Origin: Actinomortierella ambigua | Taxonomy: Eukaryota > Mortierellomycota > Mortierellomycetes > Mortierellales > Mortierellaceae | Length of the DNA stretch: 23,554 bases | Direction of reading: 5' to 3' | Assembly (NCBI GenBank): GCA_016098155.1 | Contig: JAAAJB010000548.1 | Span: 1-23,554, forward strand | Shown: positions 1 to 10,600 of the stretch, piece by piece | Numbering within the stretch: the stretch's first letter is position 1 | Layout of the letters: each line of letters opens with the position of its first letter | Program-made: the position numbers and the translations under genes | Notes under the pieces: model-generated | Databases searched by the model: none | Seen by the model: only the letters and a program-made list of their open reading frames with translations | What the model was told of the DNA's origin: nothing

Positions 1-3000
1 CCCAACAGCAGGCCCAACAGCAGGCCCAACAGCAGGCCCAACAGCAGGCCCAACAACAGGCACAGCAACAAGCGCAACAGCAGGCCCAACAGCAGGTACA
101 GGCCCAAGCACAGGCGCAGGCGCAACAGCAAGCTCAAGCACAACAGCAGCTACACCAACAGCAACTTCACCTTCAGTTACAGCAGCAGCAGGCTCAGCAG
201 CAGCAGGCTCAATTGCAACAGCGGCAGATGCAGACCCAGCAACTCCAGCAAGGACCCGCTTTTCAGCAGGCCATGCAAGCCATGCCCCAAGGATTCCGGA
301 TGCACAACCCTATCCAGGCCCTGCAGCAACATCATCTCATGGTGCAGCAGCAGCAGGCCAAGCAGTTCCAACAGCAAATGCTGCAGCAGCGTGCTGCGAT
401 CAAGCACCTCCCCCCACAGGTCCAGCAGCTCCACATTCAGCAACTGCACAATGCTCAGCAGCAGCAGATGAGGCAGCAACAGCAGCTGCACCAGCAACAG
501 CTTCAGCAGGCCATCGCACAACAGCAGCAACAGCAACAACAACAACAGCAGCAGCAACAACAACAACAACAACAGGTGCAAATGATGCAGCAGCAACAAC
601 AGCAACAACAACAACCATCACAGCAAATTCTCATGCAACAGCGTCCAGCTCAGATGCCGGTGCAACAAGTACATCAGCCCGGCCAAATGGCCTTGAATCA
701 GATCCAGAACACCGGAGCGATGGCAGGGCAAATGCCGCTGATGGGTCAGGTACAGCCTCATGGACTCCAAGGACAGCCGTCAATGGTCGGGCCCAACAGT
801 GTACCTCCCCAGCAACCTATGGTGGCGGCCACTGTCCCGGTAGGTGGCGCACCTGTTGTGGCCGGAGCCATGGGCCCTGGTGGCGTGGTGGGTGCCGCGC
901 CTGGTGTGCCTGGTGTAGGCACGGCTCTTCCAGGCGGTGCTCAGTTGCCGGCTAGTGGTGTGGCTCAGCAGGCGCCAGTGCAGCCATTGCCTCCTCAGCC
1001 AATGGATATCAACCAGCAGGTTGTTCAAGCTGTAAGTTTCTTTTCTTTCTTTCTTTCTTTCTCACCCTTTCATCCCTGCTGTTTTGACACATGATCATGT
1101 GCTCCAAAGATGTGCCTATCTGACTGACACTGTTTCATATCTCTTCTGATGAACTAGCTGCTTGAACTCAACAAGGAGCTGATCACCGTTTGTATCGACT
1201 ACCAGACAAACCAAATGTCTGCTGATCCTGACCTTGCTATGTGAGTTAACTTTTACCTCACGCATCCGCTTTCTTTCTTTCTTTTTTCGCAACCACTTGC
1301 CCACCTGCCTGTCTCAGATCATGCACTCACCTTGATTTTCTTCTGATATTTCTAGTTATCAATCGCGTCTGCAGTCATCACTTTCTTATCTTGCAACATG
1401 GACGGAGATCACAAAGACCATGCCTGTAAGCTCATCTATTCAACCATCGTGGATTGTCAGCGACAACGCTTGCAGTCTGTCTATATTAACCCCCCAACAA
1501 CACTCCTATATCTTGATGACCGATAGCTCACAAAAGCACCTCCACCCAAACCGGATCTTTCGCCACTCCCACCTGCCCGGTTCTTCTCGGCCATCAAAGC
1601 AATGGTGGCACTATCAAAGGTATCACTGGCGTTCTCAGTAGCGCGTCAGGAAATGATCGATAGCATGAAGCCAAAACCAGAGCCGTCGCCAGAACCGAAT
1701 AAGGAGGGTGAGGCTGCGAAGGAGTCAGAGACAGGAGCAGCTGCCGAAGCCTCAACGACCCCGTCACCCGCAGCGTCATCCTCAACACCCGCGCCCTCGG
1801 CATCAACCCCTGGTGCCACTTCCCAGCCAGCGATTGGAAATATACCCGCCTCCTCGACCTCTGCAACTGGATCGGATCCCAGTGGGCCTGCGACGGCTAC
1901 TGAGCAGGCAACCTCCAGCACTGACTCTCCCTCTCAGCCGATGCCATCGCAGGAGGAAACACAAAGCACGACAGAGGATAAAGTGGAGACTCCGGCAGCG
2001 CAGACGCTGCCATCCGTTGAGGGCACCCCTAATGCAGGTACGGCGGCAACTCCTCTATCGACAAGTGTGGACGTCGCTACGATACCGGTGGAAGCCCCAG
2101 ACGCGGCCGAAACCTCAAACCCAGGCGAGGCAGAAGTGGCTGCAGAGGCAACACCAAAGCAAGAGCCTGCTCAAGTCAGCAAGGCGGACGAAACACCTGC
2201 TGCAGCGGACAACAGCGATTCAGTTGCTGGTTTAGCCTCGCCTGCGAGTCTCTCGTCACAGCAGAGTGCCTCTTCTGCGCCCACGCCGCTGACCAATGGC
2301 CACCTTAACCGCCAACAGTCTGTGCCCGCCAACTCGACATCGCCTGCGCTAGGAGTGATGACACATTTGCGGCAAAGTGGCACGTCGAGTTTACCTACCA
2401 GCCCTGCGTTTGTACAGAACCAAGGCAAGCTACCTTTCCAGATCCCCCCTGGTACGCCAGGACAAAGCCATCAGGAGTTACCGCAGCCATTGCAGTCGCC
2501 GATTGCAGCCCAACCTGGTATTTTCCACCCTCAGCAGCCAAACTCGATCCGGGCCGCATCTGTGGGCGCTGGCGGTGGCGGCAGTGCAGCCAATTCGCCC
2601 CTTGTCACCCACCAAAGCCTCCACCAACAACAACAACAGCAGCGAATGGGTAGCCCAGCTCTGCAATCACCTCACTTGGCACACCAACAGCATCAAGCAC
2701 ACCTTGCTCAACAAGGTGCTGGGTCCCCCCTTGTTTCGTCGCACACATTGTCAATGGCAACTCATGCAGCAACGGCTGCCGCTGCGGCGGCGTCGGTTGC
2801 TGTGTCACAAGCGCCCCCATTCTCGCAGCCTTTCCCAGCACACTCCAACCCGATGGCTGTATCGGCGGCGGGAGGACCGATGCCGATTCCTTTGGGCCAG
2901 CCAACGATGATGATGATGCCTGGTATGCCCATGTCATCGATGCCGATGAGCATGCCGATGTCTGCCCCGATGGCCTCGATGCCGATGACAACCACGGCAG

Positions 3001-4355
3001 CGGCAGCGGCAGCAGCCATGGGTGGAGCTATGCCGATGCACCTTGGTCACCCCCACGCGATGGGGGCCATGGGTATGCCGATGCAGATGCCGATGGCGAT
3101 GCAGTTGAGCGGTAAGCATCTTCTCTCAGGCGGCCACCCAGGTGGCCACGGTGTTCAAATGCAGCTTGGTCCGCACCAGCAACACCAGCTTTCGCAGCTC
3201 CAGATGCATATGATGCAGTCCCACCCTCAATTCCAGCATCACCAGCAGGCATTACAACTGCAACAGCTTCAGCAGCAGCAGCAGCAACAACATCAGCAAC
3301 AACAACAACAACAACAGCAACACCAGCAGCAACAACAACACCAGCAACAACAACAACACCAGCAGCAGCAGCAGCAGTTACAGCAACTGCAGCAACAGCT
3401 ACAACAGTCTCCACAGCCTCAACCGCAGCAACCTCCATCACACCTGAACAGCCCGCGAATCATGAGTCCTGGAGGACCCGGTAGCCATGACAGTCCTGGT
3501 ATCTTTAGTCCACCGCCGTTACACAGCCGAGCGCAGTCGCGACAGAGCTCGATTGATGTTGGTTCTCCCTCGTTTGCCCACCGTCCAGATCTCCGAGGTG
3601 CATCAGTAGGTGGGGCTGGTTCGAGGGCAGGTTCGGTGGAGGTGGGAACCCTTGCATCTCCATCACTGATGCATGCCCATCACCAGCCTCTCCAACAGCA
3701 GCAACATCAGCACCAACATCAACATCCACAGCAGAGTACACCTACGATGGACGGCCATCAAGGCGGACCTGGTTCGGATGGTCATAGCAGCCAACACGGC
3801 ACGCCGCTCCTGTCGACGCCGCAGCAGCTGCAACAACAAGACGAGGCCACGTCGAAGCTTCTTGGTGGAGGAACAGGAGGAGGCGAGGCTGGAGCAGGAG
3901 CAGGAGTAGGAACAGGCGCAGGCGCCGAGGGGGATCACGGTTTTGAAGACGGCGATATGCTGAATATGTCGGAGCTGGAGATGGACATGGATATGACGAT
4001 GGCGGGTGGCGACGAAGGCGGGGATGGGGATGATCTACTGCAGTCGGTTTCGAATTCCCCGTCATCGTCGTCGGCGGTGATGGCGATGGCGGGTGGTGGT
4101 GGTGGTGACAATGCGATGAGTGGATCGAGGGCAGGATTGTCGTCGTCGTCGTCGTCGCCGTCGTTGTCGTCCATGACGGCGACAGGCACAACGACAACGA
4201 CGACCGCAACAACGACGGGATACCAATCGCACAAGGATATTTATGGTGGAAGCGGGTACGATCAAGATGACCAGGCTCAGGAGGAGAACGGGCTATCCAA
4301 CATGAATCTCGACGATGACGAGGACGATGTGATGAACGGGTTCTTGAACCTGTAG
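1..4355 (+). CDS. SSXT-domain (SS18/GIF-like) Q-rich transcriptional coactivator, 5' end outside window
   Basis: Exons <1-1031, 1158-1240, 1356-1425 and 1527-4355; introns have GTAAGT, GTGAGT and GTAAGC donors. The frame is open from base 3, so the start lies upstream; the visible product is 1336 aa. Exons 1-3 together encode an SSXT/SNH-like helix bundle at visible residues about 334-394, with motifs LLELNKELI, CIDYQ, YQSRLQ and SLSYLATW. It matches the pattern of SS18 and plant GIF/AN3 (LDEN..LI, YQ..L.RNL.YLA). In those families this domain recruits SWI/SNF remodellers. Around it are polyQ runs (516-620, 3256-3400), Pro/Gly and Met-rich (2876-3110) stretches, Ser/Pro-rich regions and an acidic tail ending DDDEDDVMNGFLNL, all typical of a nuclear activator. 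Odd: SSXT is normally near the N-terminus, but here at least 333 Q-rich residues precede it. Family call fairly firm; complex membership is inferred. Confidence 0.8.
3..62 (+). repeat. 12-bp coding tandem repeat (QQQA units)
   Basis: Four exact copies of caacagcaggcc (3-50), then a degenerate copy, encode Q-Q-Q-A repeats in the coactivator. Looser QQQA-like units continue to about 215. The array probably extends beyond the left edge. Confidence 0.85.
516..620 (+). repeat. CAG/CAA polyglutamine tract
   Basis: Mixed CAG and CAA codons encode two long glutamine runs separated by VQMM. The interruption of CAG by CAA is typical of fungal polyQ microsatellites. Antisense frames here read as poly-Leu or poly-Val and are not genes. 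Confidence 0.85.
1038..1060 (+). repeat. (TTTC)n microsatellite in intron 1
   Basis: A short tttc tetranucleotide run just after the GTAAGT donor of coactivator intron 1. It may act as a pyrimidine tract; otherwise simple sequence. Confidence 0.7.
3256..3408 (+). repeat. CAG/CAA tract with His interruptions
   Basis: Imperfect trinucleotide repeat encoding Q4-Q9 blocks separated by single His residues (QHQQQQ units) and ending in LQQLQQQLQQ. It is in frame within the last coactivator exon. Confidence 0.85.
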
Positions 4356-5238
4356 CGAAGGTCACTTTGTTATCGTTGAGAGAGCAATGTTGAGAGAGTT
4401 TTTGTTTGTTTTTGTTTTTCGTTTTTGTTTTCTTTCTTCTTTCCTTTACCTCCTGTTCTCTTCCCCCCCCCTCCCTATTACTATTTGATTTCCTGCCCTG
4501 CTTTTCACCTTTTTTTTAAGTCTTTGTTGCTATCGCTCATTGCTTCCTGCTTTGCTATTGTATTGTCTTCATCTTTTTATTTTCTCTCTTTCACCCTCTT
4601 TTCTTCTTTGTACCATATTGATTTTCTCCTCTGAAAGATTAAAAGACAAATTATGAAAAAAAAAATGATACTGATTTCTATGTGGGAGTGTGTGGATTGA
4701 GGATCCCACCATACCACCGGAGTGGTGTGTGGGGAGAGAAAAAAAATCGTTGTGTCAAAACATGATGAAATACTGGTACAGGCTGAAAGAGAAGCAAAAG
4801 GCTGACCGGCCATAGGAGCACGCCAAATATCGGCCCCACCCTCCCACCTTCGCGAAGAGGCGGCCACGCGTCGTAGATCGCGGACGGGTAGGCGCCGCAG
4901 GAATAGAAACCCCTTCCTCCCTCCCCCCTCGTAAAAGAAACCAGGGCACGGACAGAGAGTGAGTTCTGGAAGAGGCCGCAGTCTACTGACCCTGTCGTTT
5001 GACAAAGCGCGGGTGTCTTTGGATCGTCACAGATGTGTATATAACGAGATGTAACTGTGCATATAAAGAATTGATGTGCACATACAGAGATAAAGTTGTG
5101 TCTGCGGTAACAATTTCGTCACCGAAGACCGATTATTGCCTGATCTACGCAAAGAATTCATGAGTGCACCAGAATCAAAATTGACAAGCAGTTGTAATTT
5201 CCAAATTTGGAAATTTTCAGAGAGATCCAACTGTAACA
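4356..5238. other. Intergenic: coactivator 3' UTR, then non-coding sequence
   Basis: After the TAG stop comes a T/C-rich stretch (4400-4640), the likely 3' UTR. An attaaa at 4639-4644 could be a weak poly(A) signal. A G/C-richer block (4790-4960) follows, then A/T-rich sequence up to the tRNA. No ORF here has convincing composition or family motifs; open minus-strand frames around 4577-5005 look like chance. Confidence 0.6.
5196..5215. repeat. Perfect 20-bp palindrome upstream of tRNA-Lys
   Basis: aatttccaaatttggaaatt is identical to its own reverse complement. It ends 23 bp before the tRNA 5' end. A dimeric protein site or a cruciform is possible; no function is established. Confidence 0.9.
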
Positions 5239-5311
5239 GCCCGGTTAGCTCAATCGGTAGAGCGTGAGACTCTTAATCTCAAGGTTGTGGGTTCGACCCC
5301 CACATTGGGCG
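5239..5311 (+). tRNA. tRNA-Lys(CTT)
   Basis: A full cloverleaf of 73 nt can be drawn. The acceptor stem GCCCGGT/ATTGGGC has two G-U pairs. The D arm is GCTC/GAGC. The anticodon arm is TGAGA-CTCTTAA-TCTCA, giving anticodon CTT at 34-36. The variable loop is AGGTT, the T arm GTGGG-TTCGACC-CCCAC, and the discriminator G. There is no intron. Internal Pol III promoter elements are visible: box A-like TAGCTCAATCGG at 5246-5257 and box B GGTTCGACCCC at 5290-5300. CCA is not encoded, as usual in eukaryotes. The product reads AAG codons in cytosolic translation. Confidence 0.96.
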
Positions 5312-5318
5312 ATTCTTC

Positions 5319-5322
5319 TTTT
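5319..5322 (+). terminator. Pol III oligo-T terminator of tRNA-Lys
   Basis: TTTT begins 8 nt after the tRNA 3' end. A second, longer T run at 5340-5346 could serve as backup. Confidence 0.7.
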
Positions 5323-5410
5323 GTTCTGGATTCAATATCTTTTTTTGCTTACTTGCCCTGGGATTTGTCTAATTGTCGACCCCTTCAGATTTTCCTTTTT
5401 AAATCGTAAA

Positions 5411-5685
5411 CTGTCGACCCCTTGCAAGTTTTTTTGGGGCCTCTTTAAAGGGTTTCATTCATATACGTGATCATTGTTCGGTATTCCACAAACATGCACC
5501 ACAACCTTGCACCCAAAGTTTCTGCAAGGCACAACATCTATTGATCCCGCACACATATCAGCACATTACATATTCTGCTTCTCAGATCACCACGCGTTTA
5601 CGTCGGTGCCCACCAGCCACGCGTGTGAAAATGCATGGTTGAGGGAATGAGGGCATGTATTTACGAGTGTGCAAGGGGTCGACAG
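5411..5685. repeat. MITE-like element bounded by 16-bp perfect inverted repeats
   Basis: The left arm ctgtcgaccccttgca (5411-5426) is the exact reverse complement of the right arm (5670-5685); 243 bp lie between. A partial copy of the left arm (tgtcgacccctt) sits at 5374-5385. Inside is a 7-bp hairpin, CCTTGCA (5505-5511) with TGCAAGG (5523-5529), that reuses the arm motif. No coding potential and no clear target-site duplication were seen. It is probably a small non-autonomous element or a remnant. Confidence 0.5.
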
Positions 5686-5805
5686 CGAATAGTACATTTT
5701 AACCCCCTGTGTGCCCTGTTTGTTGTTAGCCTTTATGGTCCTGCCCCTGAGGCTAGCAGTTGCCAGTAAAGACGTGAAGAAAACAACCCGTCGCCATCAA
5801 CTGCG

Positions 5806-7232
5806 CTAAAGAACAGCATGGATCAGGCTAATTACCGGATAATGATCTAATTCGATGGTACAGAAGTGTGCTAGGCGACCATTAGCCGTTACTCGTCTCC
5901 TGCACCACGATCATATTCTGTTTTAAACTATTTTTAAACATCTTCAATTTCGTACCTGAATAATCGTGGTATTCTTTGTTGAGATCGACAATAAGTGGTG
6001 CTTGGATGTTGATGGCCTTCTGAACATTAGAGGCGACCTTTGCGTGGGTAGCAAAGGTCAATATGTAGTCGAGATATTGCAAGCGACTTTCCTCGGGAGA
6101 GGTCAAGACGGCGAGGGAGTTGCGATCGGCATCCCAAGAAAAGGGCGCTCCTGACCAACTGGTAGGCGGATCTGCTTGTAGTTTGGACAAGAGAATATGG
6201 TATTCTGCCGAGCCCCGGTTGATGTTGAAATCACCTCCAGCGATGACGAGTTCAGTTGGCGGGATGTTGAGCTGATCGATGAAGGTACGAAGTTCGCCGA
6301 GCTGCGCTCGCTGGACGGTGGCAACGCCATCGGGATGGGCGCACAGGTTGTCTTCAGATTGTAGATGTGTGCCAATGACGTGGATCGGTGTGCCCGTGCG
6401 ATTCAACTGGACATAGGCAAAGCCTTTGTGAGCAAGCCTAGATTTTTAACGGTGTCCACCCCCCCTCCCCCCGGAGAGATGAAAGATGAGAAATACGTCG
6501 AGAACAATTCAACTGAGCCTGGCGCTTGATTTCTATTGATTTGTACCATTCCAAGCCGCAGCAGGCAGTGTAGAGATGCTGGCGACGCTCTACGATCGGC
6601 CATTTGGACATGATCATGACGCCGCCGTTCCAGCCCACTTCCTGTATGGTGCGTCCAGTCGTGTAGTCCCATTCATCCTCTGTACGCCCGATAACGTTTG
6701 TCCAGTAAGGGTCTAAGTCGAGGAGGCCCACGTGGGTCGAGAAACAAGAAAAGTAAGGAGCCGGTTACCATATTGATTGAAAATGCGTCAATTCTTCCGT
6801 TCATCAGTTCTCTTCCCGTCTCTTGCTCTTGTCCCTCTACCTACATTGATCTTTGAGAGTTGTGGTGAGTATATTACGAGGGCCCATATCCCATACTTCC
6901 TGGAAGATGAGAACGTCGTGGCCCTGGATAAAGTTGGAGGTCGCAATCAACTTTGCACGCTGATCTAACACAAGAGAGGAAGAAAAAAAGGAAAGATCAG
7001 ACTTTGGCAATGGAGAAGCCGACTCGTCCAGAAGGACCAATTGCCTGGTCGCAGTGTTTTCAACTGGTTAATTTTTTTTTCTTTTGGTGGTACTTTGTCC
7101 AAGAGTCGGGAAGAGAGGTATGGGCATCATGTAGACATTGTAGCTCAAAATGCTAAGTGTAGTTTCGACACCACCTAGGGAGACATGTGCCATAATTGAG
7201 GCTGCCAAAGCAGCCAGGATACAGCGTCTCAT
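5806..7232 (-). CDS. Secreted neutral sphingomyelinase-type phosphodiesterase (EEP superfamily)
   Basis: Five exons on the complement: 7232-7094, 6964-6845, 6712-6547, 6437-5956 and 5846-5806, giving 315 aa. An N-terminal signal peptide (about 1-20) suggests secretion. Metal-dependent endonuclease/exonuclease/phosphatase motifs appear in order: LSYNV (Asn32), FQEVWD (Glu69), YPYWTNVIGR, NGGVMIMSKWPI, GTHLQSED (about 164-171), GGDFN (Asp211, Asn213), LDYIL and DYSDHYPV (Asp303, His304 general base). The GTHLQSED and GGV.I.SKWPI style is that of bacterial and fungal sphingomyelinase C, which splits sphingomyelin-type lipids into ceramide and a phospho-headgroup. Fungi have other sphingophospholipids, so the true substrate is uncertain. 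Exon 5 is only 41 nt but carries the catalytic SDH. Retaining intron 4 gives a 326-aa form ending at 5882 without it. Confidence 0.85.
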
Positions 7233-7635
7233 TGCTCAAAGTCTCGTTTGAATGAAGTGGTGTGAGGTGAAGGCGAGGGATGAAAATTGAAGTGGGCACT
7301 TTAAAATGGGATTCGCCTTTTAAACGTCGAGTACTACTCTTTGTTTGGGGAGAATTGGCACACCTCCTTTACGTTCCTAGCCCTCCTTGAGTTCCCCTTC
7401 TCCTTCTCTTGCTTAGTTTCTTTTAACGTGAAAAGAAGTCCTCTTTGTCTTGTTGGTTATGAAGTTTGCAAGGAATGTAAGGTGATTCCCTGCGGATCGG
7501 CGATATATTTTTTTTGGTGGCAAACCACCCTTAAGCGCAGCCTCGCGAGACTAGCGAGACCCGCTTTACGCATGTGGGCATGTGCTTTCATGTCAAGTTC
7601 GACTCTTCGCAATTTTCATCTATTACATTGGATAA
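7233..7635. promoter_or_regulatory. Divergent promoter region, sphingomyelinase (-) / RAD17 (+)
   Basis: About 400 bp separates the two divergent starts. It holds C/T-rich stretches and a repeated gcgagac word near 7544-7559 (gcgagac-ta-gcgagac). No TATA box or named factor site could be assigned with confidence, and no gene is visible. Confidence 0.5.
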
Positions 7636-10600
7636 ATGCCACCAAAAAGAAAGGTTCGACAGCACATGAGTAAACAGCATTGTTGCCTGGACTGATGCAA
7701 CCGCGACAGGGATACATTTTCAAGAGGAGGCAATGTCGCTTTACACCTCAAGTACTTAACGCGTGCCACCCAACCTTTGGCCTAATACACACTCACGTGA
7801 ACAGGTCTCCGGAGCATCCACGCTCGGCGTGCCGGCAAGATCGGTTCCCAAGCGGTCGGCCAAGACGCGAGCAGCAGCTAAAACAGCTGCCATGTATGAG
7901 GATCCGTTTCTGGACAAATTTCCTTCGGACGACGACATTATTGACTCGAGCGGAGATGACCTTACCGAGGTCGAAGACGAAGAAGAAGAGGAGGAGAGGG
8001 GCAAACGCACACCATCCACACGAAACCCTCGGGTGACGTCCGGCAAAGGCAATACGAAAAAGCCTACGACACTGACAACGTCGGCACCAAAGGGGAGGTC
8101 TACGAAAAGCACACCTACGCAATCGCGGCAAGCTGGGGCTTTGAGGTTCGCTGCATCATCTTCCCCAGCCTCTAATATGAGGGCTCCAGCCGGCAGATTG
8201 GTCACACCTTCAGCTTTAGCGTCTTCTTCCACAATCGCCCCAAGAACACCATCTGCTTCACAATCAGAGGATTCTGGTAAGGGCCTAGCCGAGGAATGAA
8301 AGAGATGGGGCAGAGACTACGTACTCGGAGGGAGAGGGGGGAAACGGTGAAGAGCATGTGTTGGGTATCCCCCTTCTCCTTCACGTTTCCCTTTAACCGT
8401 TGGAATTGCGAGAACTCAAATAGCGGTTGTGTCTTTCTTCTCCGTCATTGGCAGAACACTGGATTGATAAGCATGCGCCCCAGGACATCACCCAAGTAGC
8501 TGTCCACGCGGGAAAGATCAAAGACGTTCGAGAGTGGTTGGAGAAGCATACGGCTTACAACCAGCATTCCGAGGTAAAGATGGTCATCAAAGCTGATTAA
8601 TGCTACTGTCGACGATAACTTCTATCCGATGATGGCCCATGATTCTAATCGCGCCTTTTCTCCCATTTACCTGCGCATATCCATTCAACTCGTATAAAGA
8701 AGGGCGGGTCGATTTTGTTGCTCACAGGACCGTCTGGTTCAGGAAAGACAACAGTGCTAAAGATGTTGGCAAAAGAATTGGACATAGAGATTGTCGAGTG
8801 GATCAACACCATCAACCCAAATACCCTGGTCCAGAGACCAAAGGTTCCTGGAGAGAAAGGACCACGAGCACAAACGATTGATGAAGGTACACAGTCATGG
8901 CATGAGAAGTTCATTGTGAAGGAGAGGGCTGACCAACTGACTCACCACATCGTCCACACCTTTACCACCTAGAATACATCCCGGTAATGGAAACCTTTCA
9001 AAGGTTTTTCGCAAGCGCGAGTCGCTTTGATCCACTTACCGTTGACAATGGAGTTGGTGATTCAGTGTCGACAAGGCAGCCTCCTTTGGTTCCGAGAAAG
9101 AAGCGGACGCGAAAGAATATCATGCTACTAGAGGACTTCCCACCCCTGTCAGCCTATTCATCCCGTCAGATCTTTCAAGAGACAATAACTCGATTCACGC
9201 GCACGGAGGGGACGTCTTCTGTGCTGGTAATGATCATCAGCGATGTCTTTTCCAAGCACAACACCGAGATGTTGTTTTCATCTATGGACTATCAGGAGCC
9301 AGCCTTGACCGCAAGAACAATGCTACCCAAACATGTACTAGACCTCAGTCAGCAATGTGACGAGATCAAGTAAGTTGATATGCCGCACTTGGTTGGTGGG
9401 GGGGGGGAGAGGAAAGGTCGGGTTATTATCATGTTTACACCATGATCATCCGCTGTAAATCACTTTTTTTAACCCGCCGAGAATCCTTTTCACATCGGAC
9501 AAAAATATCTCCAGGTTCAACCCAATAGCTAGAACGATCATGATGAAGGCGATCAAAAGGGTTGTCAAGGATGAGTTTGCTTCATCGCGGACCCGTCGGC
9601 CAACAGACGACGAACTGGAACAGCTTTACACTCTGCACAACGGTGACGTTCGAGCTATGCTCAACTCTTTGCAATTTTATTGCATTCTTCCAACCAAAAA
9701 GCGACAGCATCGCGATGATAGTGAGAGTGGCTCCACCGACGCGTAAGTCCTTTGAACATGAGAGAATCGATATGTAAAAATGTACGCATGGCATTACTAA
9801 CTTCTCTCTGGCATTGGTCGTCCTGTATAGATTGGAGCGAGACTCATCCTTGGGTTTGTTTCATGCGGCTGGCAAGGTGCTCTACAACAAGAGTAAGTTG
9901 TTATTGTGGACGAGATAATGTATACTACGAATGCGAGATTTTCATCGTCGCTTGCAATGTGGACCAAAAAGTAAAAAAGTCTCATCGCATATACACACAT
10001 CAACTGATCCTGGAATAGGAGATTGGCAATCCTTTGTACCGCATGGAGATACTCTGCTCCCAGTCCATACGCGGTGGATGAGCCGACCACCGATGCCGTT
10101 CAATCCCGAGATGGAGCTGATCGATAAACTACCTGTGGAGCCGGATCTGTTTGGCCTCATGCTACACCAAAACTACCCACACCACCAGACCGATATCGGC
10201 GAGTGCTCGATAGCGGCCGAATACCTTAGTCTCTCAGATCTCTTCTCGCAACGAGCTGGCCTAGAGAATGTCCACATGACGCCGTATTCGACCAGTATTG
10301 CGATCAGAGGTGTCCTTGTGGCACCCAAGGGACCCGGCAGGATGCCACAGGATCGTAAGCAGTGGTGGCCCGAGCTTCTTAGCGTGAATAGGTCGAAGCG
10401 CGAGACGGAACAATCTTTCAACGATTTTGCGGCATGCTTGATTGGCGAGGCGGACCGTAGCTATGCCACGGGATCTATCAGCGGACCAGGTAACCTAAAG
10501 GATGCTGAAAAGTGAACACGTGGACAGTCTATGTGCTATGCGGTCGGGGCCACGCGTCTGAGCTCAATGTGTCAAGAGTTCCTAACACTCTGTTTTTGCA

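Noticed and set aside
177..621. Minus-strand poly-Leu and poly-Val open frames
   Set aside because: They are antisense readings of the CAG/CAA polyQ tracts.
1620..1638. Possible 19-nt intron (gtatc...ctcag) in coactivator exon 4
   Set aside because: Far too short to be spliced, and the frame is open through it.
5882..6406. Sphingomyelinase ending at the stop at 5882
   Set aside because: This form lacks the SDH motif; splicing to 5846-5806 restores it in phase. Kept only as an intron-retention form.
7759..7764. MCB-like ACGCGT near RAD17 as a cell-cycle element
   Set aside because: The same word occurs at several unrelated places in the window (for example 5592, 10553, 12443) and here probably lies in an intron.
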